A stretch of DNA of 64,000 nt from Sellimonas caecigallum (GCF_045038405.1 NZ_CP173660.1:1302001-1366000); one strand, 5' to 3'; shown: positions 52,401 through 60,880, counted from the first letter of the stretch. Numbers and translations are program-made. The notes: a model not told the origin generated them from the sequence alone.

Positions 52401-52632
52401 AATCATCAGTAAGATCCAGACAATGAGGAAAGAAGCAGATTTCGAAGTGACAGATAAGATTCATGTAACTTACAGCGGAAGTGAAAAGGCAGAAACAGTA
52501 TTTGCAGAAAATGCAGATGAAATCAGACAGGAAGTACTCGCAGTATCCGCCGAAAAGAAAGATCCGGAAGGATTTGTAAAGGAATGGAAGATCAATGGAG
52601 AAGCCGTGATGATCGGAGTGGCAAGAGACTAA
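49477..52632 (+). CDS. ileS: Isoleucyl-tRNA synthetase
   Basis: 1051 residues, the long class I IleRS. HIGH-type motif appears as PHIGH (GKPHIGHVLTR), the editing domain lies between, KMSKS as KMSKSKG, and the anticodon-binding helices follow. There is no C-terminal zinc finger cluster; length and sequence fit the type 2 (eukaryote-like, mupirocin-resistant class) IleRS found in many Clostridia, an inference from length and the GWDTHGLPVELEVEK block. A GAGAAGGAGAG site precedes the ATG. Controlled by the T-box leader. Confidence 0.96.
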   Translation: MYQKVSTDLKFVDREKAIEKFWEENHIFEKSMENRKQGETYTFYDGPPTANGKPHIGHVLTRVIKDMIPRYQTMKGKMVPRKAGWDTHGLPVELEVEKLLGLDGKEQIEEYGLVPFIDKCKESVWKYKGMWEDFSATVGFWADMEHPYVTYDNNFIESEWWALKQIWEKKLLYKGFKIVPYCPRCGTPLSAQEVAQGYKDVKERSAVVRFKVKDEDAYILAWTTTPWTLPSNVALCVHPDETYVKVKTCDGYTYYLAEALAEKILGELNKENPEEKAYEILERYTGKELEGKEYIPLYSGAQETADKQKKKAFFVVCDTYVTLTDGTGVVHIAPAFGEDDSKVGRRYDLPFVQFVNGKGELTEETPFAGVFCKKADPMVLADLEKRGLLFSAPKFEHSYPHCWRCDTPLIYYARESWFIKMTEVKEDLIRNNNTINWIPESIGKGRFGDWLENVQDWGISRNRYWGTPLNIWECECGCQHSIGSIEELKSMSDNCPDDIELHRPYIDEVTIRCPKCGKEMHRVPEVIDCWFDSGSMPFAQHHYPFENKELFEQQFPADFISEAVDQTRGWFYSLLAISTLIFNKAPYKNVIVLGHVQDENGQKMSKSKGNAVDPFKALETYGADAIRWYFYINSAPWLPNRFHGKAVQEGQRKFMGTLWNTYAFFVLYANIDEFDATKYKLEYDKLSVMDKWLLSKLNTLIMTVDENLSNYRIPESARALQEFVDDMSNWYVRRCRERFWAKGMEQDKINAYMTLYTALVTVSKVAAPMIPFMSEEIYQNLVRSIDKDAEESIHLCDFPTADESMIDKELERYMNEVLDIVVMGRACRNAANIKNRQPIGKMFVKGVEELPDFYKDIITEELNVKEMEQTEDVRAFTTYTFKPQLKTVGPKYGKLLGGIKKELETLDGNAAMDILEEKGALTFEINGSEVVLTKEDLLIDMVQTEGYVSESDYGITVVLDTNLTPELLEEGFVREIISKIQTMRKEADFEVTDKIHVTYSGSEKAETVFAENADEIRQEVLAVSAEKKDPEGFVKEWKINGEAVMIGVARD

Positions 52633-52670
52633 ATCGAATATCATTCTAGTTTAACAGGGGGAAGACCAAG

Positions 52671-55133
52671 ATGTACAGCAAAAGATTTGAGAAGGAAACA
52701 TTCAAAGAAGAAGTAAGAAATAATATTAAAAATTTATACCGGAAAACAATCGAAGAGGCAAGCGGACAGCAGATTTTTCAGGCTGTTTCCCTTGCGGTAA
52801 AGGATACCATCATCGATAACTGGCTGGCGACCCAGGAAGTGATGGAAAAAGAAGATCCAAAGACGGTGTATTATATGTCAATGGAATTTCTTATGGGAAG
52901 AGCACTTGGAAATAACCTTATCAACTTGACGGCGTACAATGAAGTAAAAGAAGCGCTGGACGAGATGGGGATCGACCTGAACGCCGTGGAAGACGAAGAA
53001 CCGGATGCAGCACTTGGGAACGGAGGACTTGGAAGGCTTGCAGCATGCTTCCTGGATTCGCTTTCCACGCTGGGATATCCTGCATATGGATGCGGAATCC
53101 GCTACCGCTACGGAATGTTTAAACAGAAAATCGAGAACGGTTACCAGGTGGAAGTACCGGATAACTGGCTCAAAGACGGAAATCCGTTTGAAATCCGCAG
53201 AGATGAATATGCAAAAGAAGTGCGGTTCGGAGGAGATGTGCGGATCGAGTACGACCCGGTCACAAAAAGAAACAATTTCATCCAGGAAAACTACAGTTCA
53301 GTAAGAGCGATACCGTACGATATTCCGATCGTAGGATACGGCAATCATGTGGTAAATACCCTGCGGATCTGGGATGCGGAAGCGATTACCGACTTCCACC
53401 TGGATGCCTTCAACAGAGGCGATTATCGCCATGCGGTAGAGCAGGAAAACCTTGCAAAGATGATCGTCGATGTTCTCTATCCTTGTGACGACCATTATGC
53501 AGGAAAAGAGCTGCGCCTGAAACAGCAGTATTTCTTTATCTCGGCGAGTCTCCAGACACTGCTGGCAAGATATAAGAAAAAACACGACGATGTGAGAAAA
53601 CTTTACGAAAAAGTGACAATCCAGATGAACGATACTCATCCGACTCTGGCTGTCGCTGAGCTGATGCACCTTCTGATTGACCAGGAAGGTCTCGAGTGGG
53701 ATGAAGCGTGGGATGTGACGACGAAAACGGTTGCGTACACAAACCATACGATCATGGCAGAGGCACTGGAAAAATGGCCGATTGATCTGTTCTCCAGACT
53801 GCTTCCGCGTATTTATCAGATCATTCAGGAAATCGACCGCCGTTTCGTATTGGAAATCCGGGCAAAATATCCGGGAGACGAAGGAAAAGTAAAACGGATG
53901 GCAATCCTCAGAGACGGACAGGTAAAGATGGCGCATCTTGCCATTGTTGCCGGATATTCCGTAAACGGGGTAGCCAGACTGCACACGGAAATCCTGAAAC
54001 ATCAGGAACTCAGAGATTTCTATGAAATGATGCCTCAGAAATTCAACAACAAGACGAACGGTATCACACAGAGAAGATTTCTTCTCCACGGAAATCCGCT
54101 TCTGGCAGAGTGGATAACAAAGCATATTGGTTCCGGCTGGATCACAGATCTGTCTGAAATGAGCAAGCTCAAACCGCTGGCCGAGGACACAAAAGCTCTG
54201 GCGGAATTCCAGGATATCAAGTACAGAAACAAACTGCGTCTGGCCGAATATATCAAGAAGCACAATGGAATCGAGGTGGATCCGCGTTCCATCTTTGACG
54301 TACAGGTAAAACGTCTCCATGAATACAAACGTCAGCTTCTGAACATCCTGCATGTGATGTATCTTTACAATAAGATCAAAGAGCACCCGGAAATGTACTT
54401 CTATCCGAGAACATTTATTTTTGGAGCAAAGGCGGCAGCAGGATATGTGCGGGCGAAAGAAACGATTAAACTGATCAATTCCGTGGCAGATGTAATCAAC
54501 AATGACAGAAGCATCAACGGAAAGATCAAAGTCGTCTTCATAGAAGATTATCGTGTATCCAATGCAGAGCTTATCTTTGCAGCTGCAGATGTCAGCGAAC
54601 AGATTTCTACCGCTTCCAAAGAAGCATCTGGAACAGGAAATATGAAATTCATGCTGAACGGCGCGCCGACACTGGGCACGATGGACGGTGCAAATGTGGA
54701 GATCGTGGAAGAAGTGGGTATCGAAAATGCGTTCATTTTCGGACTTTCTTCAGACGAAGTCATCAATTTTGAAAACCATGGAGGCTACAATCCGACAGAT
54801 ATCTACTTCAATGACTGGGATGTCAAACGTGTGGTAGATCAGCTGGTTGACGGAACATACTCCAACGGAAATCATGAGATGTATCGTGATCTTTACGATT
54901 CTCTTGTAAATACACACGGCAGAGAACCGGCTGACAGGTATTTTATCCTGAAAGATTTCCGGGCATATGCAGAGGCACAGCAGAGAGTAGAGCAAGCATA
55001 CCGCGATCAGGAAGGATGGGCAAAAAAAGCGCTCTTAAACGTGGCTTGCTGCGGTAAATTCACAGCGGACAGAACAATCCAGGAATATGTTGATGATATT
55101 TGGCATCTGGATCACATCGAAGTGGACGCCTAG
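52671..55133 (+). CDS. glgP: Glycogen/starch phosphorylase
   Basis: 820 residues, the normal size of glycogen phosphorylase, which releases glucose-1-phosphate from alpha-1,4-glucans with pyridoxal phosphate. Visible signatures: EPDAALGNGGLGRLAACFLDS, QMNDTHPTLAVAEL, and the cofactor site EASGTGNMKFMLNG (Lys of Schiff base). It appears alone, without other glycogen genes. GGGGGAAGACCAAG precedes the ATG. Confidence 0.97.
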   Translation: MYSKRFEKETFKEEVRNNIKNLYRKTIEEASGQQIFQAVSLAVKDTIIDNWLATQEVMEKEDPKTVYYMSMEFLMGRALGNNLINLTAYNEVKEALDEMGIDLNAVEDEEPDAALGNGGLGRLAACFLDSLSTLGYPAYGCGIRYRYGMFKQKIENGYQVEVPDNWLKDGNPFEIRRDEYAKEVRFGGDVRIEYDPVTKRNNFIQENYSSVRAIPYDIPIVGYGNHVVNTLRIWDAEAITDFHLDAFNRGDYRHAVEQENLAKMIVDVLYPCDDHYAGKELRLKQQYFFISASLQTLLARYKKKHDDVRKLYEKVTIQMNDTHPTLAVAELMHLLIDQEGLEWDEAWDVTTKTVAYTNHTIMAEALEKWPIDLFSRLLPRIYQIIQEIDRRFVLEIRAKYPGDEGKVKRMAILRDGQVKMAHLAIVAGYSVNGVARLHTEILKHQELRDFYEMMPQKFNNKTNGITQRRFLLHGNPLLAEWITKHIGSGWITDLSEMSKLKPLAEDTKALAEFQDIKYRNKLRLAEYIKKHNGIEVDPRSIFDVQVKRLHEYKRQLLNILHVMYLYNKIKEHPEMYFYPRTFIFGAKAAAGYVRAKETIKLINSVADVINNDRSINGKIKVVFIEDYRVSNAELIFAAADVSEQISTASKEASGTGNMKFMLNGAPTLGTMDGANVEIVEEVGIENAFIFGLSSDEVINFENHGGYNPTDIYFNDWDVKRVVDQLVDGTYSNGNHEMYRDLYDSLVNTHGREPADRYFILKDFRAYAEAQQRVEQAYRDQEGWAKKALLNVACCGKFTADRTIQEYVDDIWHLDHIEVDA

Positions 55134-55168
55134 CCTAATTTCAAATGATTTATAAATAATTCAGAAGC

Positions 55169-55197
55169 CCCTCTCATATACTTACCGTATGGGAGGG
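55169..55197 (+). promoter_or_regulatory. Hairpin masking the spoIID ribosome binding site
   Basis: Bases 55169-55178 pair with 55188-55197 in a 10-bp stem with one G-U pair and a 9-nt loop. The right arm contains the whole GGGAGGG ribosome site of spoIID (ATG 55204). It may also serve as the glgP terminator, with TCTTTT following. Confidence 0.65.
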
Positions 55198-55203
55198 TCT
55201 TTT

Positions 55204-56100
55204 ATGCTGCGCAAATGGAAAAAAGTCATATGCTATATATTTGTTTTGACGGCACTTCCGTATCTGATTACCATTTTTATAAATGGACCGATGCGATTAT
55301 CCGCACCGACACAAAAACAACAGGAAGTTGCGGTCATGTCGGAAGGAGACAGCAAGGCAAAATTCCTGTCTTTGGATGAGTACGGAATGGGAATGCTGGC
55401 GAGAGAGATTCCGATGTCTATGGATATCGAGGCGGTAAAAGCTCAGGCAATACTTGTACGGACAGGTATCTATAAAAAAATGGCAGAAAAGACTGGCAAT
55501 GATCAAGTCGTATTTTCCGGGCCTTATTTTTCTGTGCAGGAAATGGAAAAAGAATGGGGCGACCATATGGAAGAATATTATTCCAAACTAAAAAAAGCCT
55601 GGAATGAGACAAAAGAAAGAATTTTAACCTATGGTGGAAAACCAGCATACACGCCATTTTGCAGGCTCACAAACGGAAAAACCAGAAATGCAGCCGAGGC
55701 ATTAAATACGGATCAGTATCCGTATCTCAAAAGCGTGGACTGTTCGAAAGATATCGAGGCCAAAGGGGCGTTTCAGACAAAAGAGATAAAAGGGGATACA
55801 TACGAGATTGCAAAGACCGACAGCACAGGTTATGTGCTCCAGGTAAAAAACGGGGAACAGATACTCGACGGAGATGCTTTTCGGGATCAGTTCGGCCTCG
55901 TGTCATCCAGCTTTACTCTCAAAAAAGGAAAAGGAAAGACGGACGTGACGACAAAGGGCAATGGACACGGCCTTGGGATGAGCCAGAATACAGCAGACCA
56001 GATGGCAAAGGAAGGAAAAGACTATAAAGAAATACTGGCATATTTTTTTGAAGGAACTACACTGCAGGAAGTTGCAGAAATTTTGAGCGAGACAGAATAA
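55204..56100 (+). CDS. spoIID: Stage II sporulation protein D (SpoIID-like peptidoglycan lytic transglycosylase)
   Basis: 298 residues from the ATG at 55204; an ATG at 55189 lies upstream of the ribosome site and is rejected. One N-terminal membrane helix (about 7-25), then the SpoIID/LytB domain: LDEYGMGMLAREIPMSMDIEAVKAQAILVRT with the catalytic-type Glu, and GNGHGLGMSQNTADQMAKEG. It cleaves glycan strands during forespore engulfment with SpoIIM and SpoIIP. It is followed 42 nt later by the spoIIQ-like gene, the usual sporulation pair. Confidence 0.9.
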   Translation: MLRKWKKVICYIFVLTALPYLITIFINGPMRLSAPTQKQQEVAVMSEGDSKAKFLSLDEYGMGMLAREIPMSMDIEAVKAQAILVRTGIYKKMAEKTGNDQVVFSGPYFSVQEMEKEWGDHMEEYYSKLKKAWNETKERILTYGGKPAYTPFCRLTNGKTRNAAEALNTDQYPYLKSVDCSKDIEAKGAFQTKEIKGDTYEIAKTDSTGYVLQVKNGEQILDGDAFRDQFGLVSSSFTLKKGKGKTDVTTKGNGHGLGMSQNTADQMAKEGKDYKEILAYFFEGTTLQEVAEILSETE

Positions 56101-56142
56101 GCTCTATCATTTCTGGCAAAGATAATGCCAGAGGTGATGAAG

Positions 56143-56970
56143 ATGAATAACAAGAAGCGGGCTCCTAAAAAAAGGCGGGGAGCAAAAATCGGATTGGCAG
56201 TATGCATGGCAGCAGCAGTCGTTCTGACAGGAGTTTATACATTCAATCAATACAAAAGTAACGTCAGAAAAGAGATGGAAAAGATAGAGGAAGAAAGCCA
56301 GGCAAAGATCGATGAGTTTAAAAGTGCGGATGCAGGAAATCTGACGGAAGAGTACGCACCATACAATGAATGGGAAAATGAGTCTGACACCCAAGAAGAC
56401 ACTGCAAATAGTCCGGATACAGGTATGGATATGGGAACCCAAAATGCGGCAGATACAGACAGTATGAACGGAACGGAGACACAAAATACGGAGGACGGAA
56501 CATCCGGAGAAACAGCAGACACCCAGGAGACGGCCGGAACAGGAAATCAGATCAACTTCAGCGAAAATGATACATTGATCTGGCCGGTAAGCGGGGCTGT
56601 ACTCATGAACTACAGCATGGATAAGACTGTATATTTCTCCACACTGGACCAGTATAAATATAACCCGGCGCTGATCATTGGCGGGGCAGTCAATGATCAG
56701 GTTATCTCGGCAGGAAAAGGGCTCGTTAAATCCATCGATAGGACACCACAGCTTGGGACAACAGTTACTGTAGATATGGGAAACGGCTACGAAGCAATCT
56801 ATGGACAGCTCCAGAATGTACAAGTAAAGACCGGCGATCAGGTACAAGCCAAAACAGTACTCGGCTACCTTGCAGAACCGACAAGATACTACAGCGTCGA
56901 AGGCTGCAATCTGTACTTTGAACTGCGCAAAGACGGACAGCCGATCGATCCGACACAGTTTTTAGAATAA
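56143..56970 (+). CDS. spoIIQ: SpoIIQ-like LytM/M23 domain protein
   Basis: 275 residues from the ATG at 56143. Basic N-terminus, one membrane helix (about 18-36), an acidic low-complexity linker (Thr/Glu/Asp/Gly rich, about 75-145), then an M23-type domain (LIWPVSGAVLMNYSM...GNGYEAIYGQLQNVQVKTGDQV...). The zinc ligands are lost: YNPALIIGG replaces the HxxxD region, YGQL replaces YxHL and NLYF replaces HLHF. This resembles SpoIIQ, which forms a channel with SpoIIIAH between mother cell and forespore, but here as a pure scaffold. Confidence 0.83.
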   Translation: MNNKKRAPKKRRGAKIGLAVCMAAAVVLTGVYTFNQYKSNVRKEMEKIEEESQAKIDEFKSADAGNLTEEYAPYNEWENESDTQEDTANSPDTGMDMGTQNAADTDSMNGTETQNTEDGTSGETADTQETAGTGNQINFSENDTLIWPVSGAVLMNYSMDKTVYFSTLDQYKYNPALIIGGAVNDQVISAGKGLVKSIDRTPQLGTTVTVDMGNGYEAIYGQLQNVQVKTGDQVQAKTVLGYLAEPTRYYSVEGCNLYFELRKDGQPIDPTQFLE

Positions 56971-56975
56971 GACTA

Positions 56976-57017
56976 GGGGACGGGTTCCGAAGCGTCGGTA
57001 CACGTCCCCGGTTTTTA
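56976..57017 (+). terminator. Terminator after spoIIQ
   Basis: GGGGACG (56976-56982) pairs with CGTCCCC (57003-57009), then GGTTTTTAG. Confidence 0.8.
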
Positions 57018-57040
57018 GTGCGATTTTTGTCAAGTACTAT

Positions 57041-57069
57041 TTGACTTTTTTTTTATTCCGTGATAACAT
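57041..57069 (+). promoter_or_regulatory. Promoter of the MATE gene
   Basis: -35 TTGACT (57041-57046), a 17-bp spacer and -10 TAACAT (57064-57069). A leader of about 130 nt follows before the ATG at 57205. Confidence 0.65.
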
Positions 57070-57097
57070 AAGCAGGTATTGAACAAGTGTTATGTCA

Positions 57098-57146
57098 GAT
57101 CATATGGTTTTCCTGTTTCAGAATTAAACAGGCATATGGTCTTTTT
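57098..57146 (+). terminator. Leader terminator (possible attenuator) before the MATE gene
   Basis: GATCATATG (57098-57106) pairs with CATATGGTC (57133-57141) around an inner CCTGTTT/AAACAGG stem, followed by T5. It lies between promoter and gene, so expression needs readthrough or an alternative fold. No known riboswitch class recognised. Confidence 0.7.
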
Positions 57147-57204
57147 ATTTTGTGCGTTTGACTGTGTGGCAAGTGAAATGAGGAGGAAGGAGTAGAGTTG
57201 AGAG

Positions 57205-58548
57205 ATGGATAAGGATTTTATGAAGACGGGGCGTGTGTTTCCGCTTTTGATGTCGATGTCAGTGCCCATGATGCTTTCTATGTTGATCCAGTCGCTTTAT
57301 AATATTGTGGACAGCATCTATGTGTCCCGGCTAGGGACGGATGCGTTGACCGCGGTATCTCTTGCTTTCCCGCTTCAGAATATCGTGACTTCCGTCGCTG
57401 TTGGAGTGGGAGTAGGGATCAGTTCAGCTATTGCGATCTATCTTGGAGCAGGAAAGAGGGAGGAGGCTAATAAGGCGGCTACGATCGGGATTGGACTTAC
57501 AGTTCTGCACTGTATCCTGTTTGTAGTGCTGGGGCTTTTAGTAACACGGCCGTTTATCGGTCTGTTTACATCCAATAATGCGATTGTTGAGGAGGCGTGC
57601 GACTATACATATATTGTGCTGTGTGCCTCTTTTGGCTGTCTGCTTCAGATTGCCCTGGAGAAGATTTTCCAGGGGATCGGGGAGATGAAGATCACGATGA
57701 TCTTGCTGGCGACCGGCGCTATCATAAACATCATTTTGGATCCGATCCTGATTTTTGGCTGGTTTGGTCTGCCTGCCATGGGAGTAAGGGGTGCAGCTGT
57801 GGCGACCGTAATTGGACAAATCGCGGCTTTTCTTTTGTATATTGTAGTGTATAAAAGAAAAAGATTTGCAGTTTCTATTCATCCGAAATACCTTTGTCTT
57901 GATAAAAGGATCATCCTTCAGATTTACAGTGTGGGTATTCCATCCAGTATCATGCTGACCCTTCCTTCAGTTCTGGTCAGTGTTCTGAACAGCATTCTTT
58001 CTGCATTCTCAGAGGTGTATGTGGCTGTTCTGGGAGTGTATTTTAAGCTTCAGACATTTATCTATATGCCGGCAAACGGGATCGTGCAGGGGATGCGTCC
58101 GCTCATCGGGTATAACTACGGAGCAGGGGAGAAAGACAGGGTAAAGTCATTTATCCGTTACAGTATGATTTCTGCAGCCGTCATCATGATGATAGGAACC
58201 TTGCTTTCTTTGTTCATTCCTGAGCAGATATTTGCTCTGTTTGACGCGGATGAGATGCTTTTAAAGGCTGGTGTTCAGGCGCTTCGGATCATCTGCCTTG
58301 GTTTTCTTGTATCGACGGCAGGGGTTATCTATGCAGGCATTTTTGAGGCTATGGGGGAAGGAAAGCAGTCTCTTGTGATATCCCTTCTGCGCCAGTTTGC
58401 AGTGACGATCCCAGTAGGATTTCTCCTGTCCAGAATCTGGGGAGCTGCCGGTGTGTGGGCTGCTTTCCCGATCGGAGAGCTTTGTGCGGCTATCGTGGCG
58501 CTGTTCCTTTTGAAAAAATATAAAGGCGGAGAATATTCTCCATTTTGA
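57205..58548 (+). CDS. MATE family multidrug efflux transporter
   Basis: 447 residues with about twelve membrane helices in two related halves (PLLMSMSVPMMLSMLIQSLYNIVDSIYVSRLG and the second half from about 230). An Na+- or H+-driven drug/metabolite antiporter of the NorM/DinF superfamily. AGGAGGAAGGAG lies 12-20 nt before the ATG, a slightly long spacing. A terminator-like leader precedes it. Confidence 0.93.
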   Translation: MDKDFMKTGRVFPLLMSMSVPMMLSMLIQSLYNIVDSIYVSRLGTDALTAVSLAFPLQNIVTSVAVGVGVGISSAIAIYLGAGKREEANKAATIGIGLTVLHCILFVVLGLLVTRPFIGLFTSNNAIVEEACDYTYIVLCASFGCLLQIALEKIFQGIGEMKITMILLATGAIINIILDPILIFGWFGLPAMGVRGAAVATVIGQIAAFLLYIVVYKRKRFAVSIHPKYLCLDKRIILQIYSVGIPSSIMLTLPSVLVSVLNSILSAFSEVYVAVLGVYFKLQTFIYMPANGIVQGMRPLIGYNYGAGEKDRVKSFIRYSMISAAVIMMIGTLLSLFIPEQIFALFDADEMLLKAGVQALRIICLGFLVSTAGVIYAGIFEAMGEGKQSLVISLLRQFAVTIPVGFLLSRIWGAAGVWAAFPIGELCAAIVALFLLKKYKGGEYSPF

Positions 58549-58554
58549 GGAAAT

Positions 58555-58815
58555 ATGAATTACACGTATATTGTAGAATGCCATGATGGAAGCTTTTACA
58601 CCGGATGGACAAACAACCTGGATAAGCGGATAAAGGCTCACAACGATGGGAAGGGAGCCAAGTATACTAAAACAAGAAGGCCGGTAATCCTTCGGTACTA
58701 TGAGACATTTGAGACAAAAGAAGAAGCCATGTGCAGAGAAAGTAAAATCAAAAAGATGACAAGAAAACAAAAAGAAGAGCTGATAGAAAAAGCAGAAAAA
58801 GAGCCGGGAATCTGA
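58555..58815 (+). CDS. GIY-YIG nuclease superfamily protein (YhbQ/UPF0213 type)
   Basis: 86 residues, a single GIY-YIG domain: TYIVECHDGSFYTGWTNNLDKRIKAHNDG contains the Y-I-V...Y-T-G motif and the catalytic Arg, with Glu in KEEAMCRE. Small orphan members are structure-selective nucleases of uncertain role. It starts 6 nt after the MATE gene and shares its transcript. Confidence 0.92.
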   Translation: MNYTYIVECHDGSFYTGWTNNLDKRIKAHNDGKGAKYTKTRRPVILRYYETFETKEEAMCRESKIKKMTRKQKEELIEKAEKEPGI

Positions 58816-58830
58816 GAAGATTTCCGGCTC
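58801..58830. terminator. Bidirectional terminator between GIY-YIG and hemolysin III genes
   Basis: Bases 58801-58813 pair with 58818-58830 (core GAGCCGG/CCGGCTC). The hairpin overlaps the end of the GIY-YIG gene and lies just before the convergent gene. Confidence 0.7.
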
Positions 58831-58848
58831 AAACTGTTTCTGAAATAT

Positions 58849-59499
58849 TTAGAGAATGAAAGCATACATTACGATAAAGTGGCACATACTTCCACCCATG
58901 ACGAAAAGATGAAAGATTTCGTGGGAACCAAAATTTTTGTGTTTTTTATTGAAAAGCGGCAGTTTCAGAGCATAAATCACACCGCCCACAGTGTAAATGA
59001 TACCGCCTGCCAGAAGCCATCCAAATGCTGCCGGAGACAGGGAATTGAGTATCTTTGTGAAAGCCAGCACACAAGTCCATCCCATGCCGATGTACAGGAC
59101 AGAAGACACCCATTTTGGACAGAATACCCAGAATGCTTTCAGGATGATGCCCACAATAGCGATTCCCCATACAAGAGAGAGAAGGATGATTCCGGTTGTA
59201 CCCTTCAGAGTAATCAGACAGATCGGGGTATAACTTCCTGCGATGAGGACAAAGATCATCATATGGTCAATTTTTTTCAGAATCGTATTTGCCTTTTCAG
59301 ACAGATCAAACGTATGATATGTCGTACTAGCCGCATATAGAAGAATCAGGCTGGCTGCATAGATGGCCAGAGAAATCAGGTAAATGGAATCCGGTTCATG
59401 TGCGGCTTTTATCAAAAGCGGAACTGCGGCAAAGATTGCCATGAGCATTCCGATAAAGTGTGTAATAGCGCTGCCAGGGTCTTTGATGTGTTTTGTCAT
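58849..59499 (-). CDS. Hemolysin III (PAQR/TrhA) family membrane protein
   Basis: 216 residues from the ATG at 59499 behind TTAGGAGGTAAACTT. Seven membrane helices. PAQR family marks: DPGSAITHFIGMLMA, the STTYHTF histidine region, and HEIFHLFVMGGSMCHF near the end. Bacterial relatives are involved in membrane-fluidity or metal homeostasis; the hemolysin name is historical. Confidence 0.92.
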   Translation of the reverse strand: MTKHIKDPGSAITHFIGMLMAIFAAVPLLIKAAHEPDSIYLISLAIYAASLILLYAASTTYHTFDLSEKANTILKKIDHMMIFVLIAGSYTPICLITLKGTTGIILLSLVWGIAIVGIILKAFWVFCPKWVSSVLYIGMGWTCVLAFTKILNSLSPAAFGWLLAGGIIYTVGGVIYALKLPLFNKKHKNFGSHEIFHLFVMGGSMCHFIVMYAFIL

Positions 59500-59710
59500 A
59501 AGTTTACCTCCTAACACTGATAAAATGACATGTGGTTTTTAATACTACATACAACATATGTTAATATTATACCCAGGATGACAAAAAAGCAATACTATTT
59601 TCCGAAAAACTTAACTGGACTGGTCTAAAATACAATAACTGGATATTTTGAAGGATCCACTTTAGTGATAAGATAGGAAAGCAAAGAGAAAAGAAAGAAG
59701 GATCAAAGTT

Positions 59711-60319
59711 ATGGAACGAAGAAACACAAATATTATGAAACTTGCAGAGACGGCTGTTTTTGCGGCTCTCTGTTATGTAACCTTCACATTTTTGCAGATC
59801 AAGATCCCGATGCCGGGAGGAGATGCGACATCTCTGCACATAGGAAATGCTTTTTGTGTGCTGGCAGCATTGATTCTGGGAGGAGGATACGGCGGAATTG
59901 CCGGAGCTATCGGTATGACAATCGCAGATATCATGGATCCTGTCTATATTGTAAGCGCGCCGAAGACATTTGTTCTGAAACTATGTATTGGTCTGATTAC
60001 AGGGTTAGTGGCACACCGTATTGCCCATATTAATGAAAGTTCAGACAGAAAGTATGTTCTTAAGTGGAGCATTTTGGCATCCGTTGCAGGACTTGGCTTT
60101 AATGTCATAGCAGACCCTTTGGTTGGATATTTCTACAAGCAGATCATTTTGGGACAGCCGCAGCAGATGGCAGAAGTCTTGGCAAAATGGAGTACAGCTA
60201 CCACTTTTGTAAATGCGGTTATCTCGGTTGTTCTTGTTGGTTTTCTCTACAATGCAGTAAGGCCGATCCTTTTAAAGAGCGGAATCGTGACGGTGGATCA
60301 AAAGAGAAGGGCAGTATAG
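59711..60319 (+). CDS. ECF transporter substrate-binding (S) component
   Basis: 202 residues with five or six membrane helices (ETAVFAALCYVTFTFLQIKIPMPGG, FCVLAALILGGGYGGIAGAIGMTIADI...). The start is typical of ECF S components, which bind a vitamin or trace nutrient and recruit a shared EcfAAT motor. The ligand cannot be named from sequence. An AAGAAGGATC site precedes the ATG. It is followed 3 nt after its stop by a second S component. Confidence 0.85.
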   Translation: MERRNTNIMKLAETAVFAALCYVTFTFLQIKIPMPGGDATSLHIGNAFCVLAALILGGGYGGIAGAIGMTIADIMDPVYIVSAPKTFVLKLCIGLITGLVAHRIAHINESSDRKYVLKWSILASVAGLGFNVIADPLVGYFYKQIILGQPQQMAEVLAKWSTATTFVNAVISVVLVGFLYNAVRPILLKSGIVTVDQKRRAV

Positions 60320-60322
60320 GAT

Positions 60323-60880
60323 ATGCGAGACAGAAAAGTCAAAAACGTTGTAAGTATGGCATTTTTTGCGGCAGTTACCTTTCTAGGGATACAGGTTTTT
60401 CGGATTCCGGTACCAGCGGCTGTCGGCACGCCGTTCATTCATTTCGGACATGTGTTTGTTGTATTAGGCATGCTTCTTCAGGGCGGAAAGCGCGGTGTAG
60501 CATCAGGTACGGCAGGACTTGTAATATTTGATCTGCTGAATGGTTTTGTTCAGTCCATCCCTCAGGTTTTCTGTGAAACCATCATCAAATGCCTTCTTGT
60601 AGGGGCGTTGTTCTCAATTCTGAAGGAAAGGGCAAAGAATGACCGCAAGAAAGAATGGAAAGCAGCAGTGCTTTGTGCGGTTGTCTACGCGGTGCTGAAT
60701 ATTGTGATTGAATGGATAATGCAGACCATTTTGCTTTTGGTAAGCGGAAGCGGCTTTGCAGCTGCGGCTGCCGCTTCCACAGCTTCTATCCCGGCAACGG
60801 TGGTAAATGCAGTGTTCATGGCTATGATTGTAAGCATTCTTTATATGCCTGCAGCAAGAGCGTACAGAAAATTCATATAA
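60323..60880 (+). CDS. Second ECF transporter S component
   Basis: 185 residues, six predicted helices (VVSMAFFAAVTFLGIQVFRIPVPAAVG, HVFVVLGMLLQGGKRGVASGTAGLVIFD...). It is paralogous in layout to the upstream gene, sharing the N-terminal helix pattern and the G-x-x-G-G/x-R-G loop. Both lack a neighbouring ATPase, so they probably share the housekeeping EcfAAT module. The two may bind related ligands or act together. Confidence 0.83.
   Translation: MRDRKVKNVVSMAFFAAVTFLGIQVFRIPVPAAVGTPFIHFGHVFVVLGMLLQGGKRGVASGTAGLVIFDLLNGFVQSIPQVFCETIIKCLLVGALFSILKERAKNDRKKEWKAAVLCAVVYAVLNIVIEWIMQTILLLVSGSGFAAAAAASTASIPATVVNAVFMAMIVSILYMPAARAYRKFI

Noticed and set aside
57063..57093. ATAACA/TGTTAT repeat before the MATE gene as part of a leader structure
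   Set aside because: Its left arm lies in the -10 box, so it would not be in the transcript.
59518..59710. Possible riboswitch before the ECF S components
   Set aside because: No conserved riboswitch core or terminator pair is visible in this short leader.
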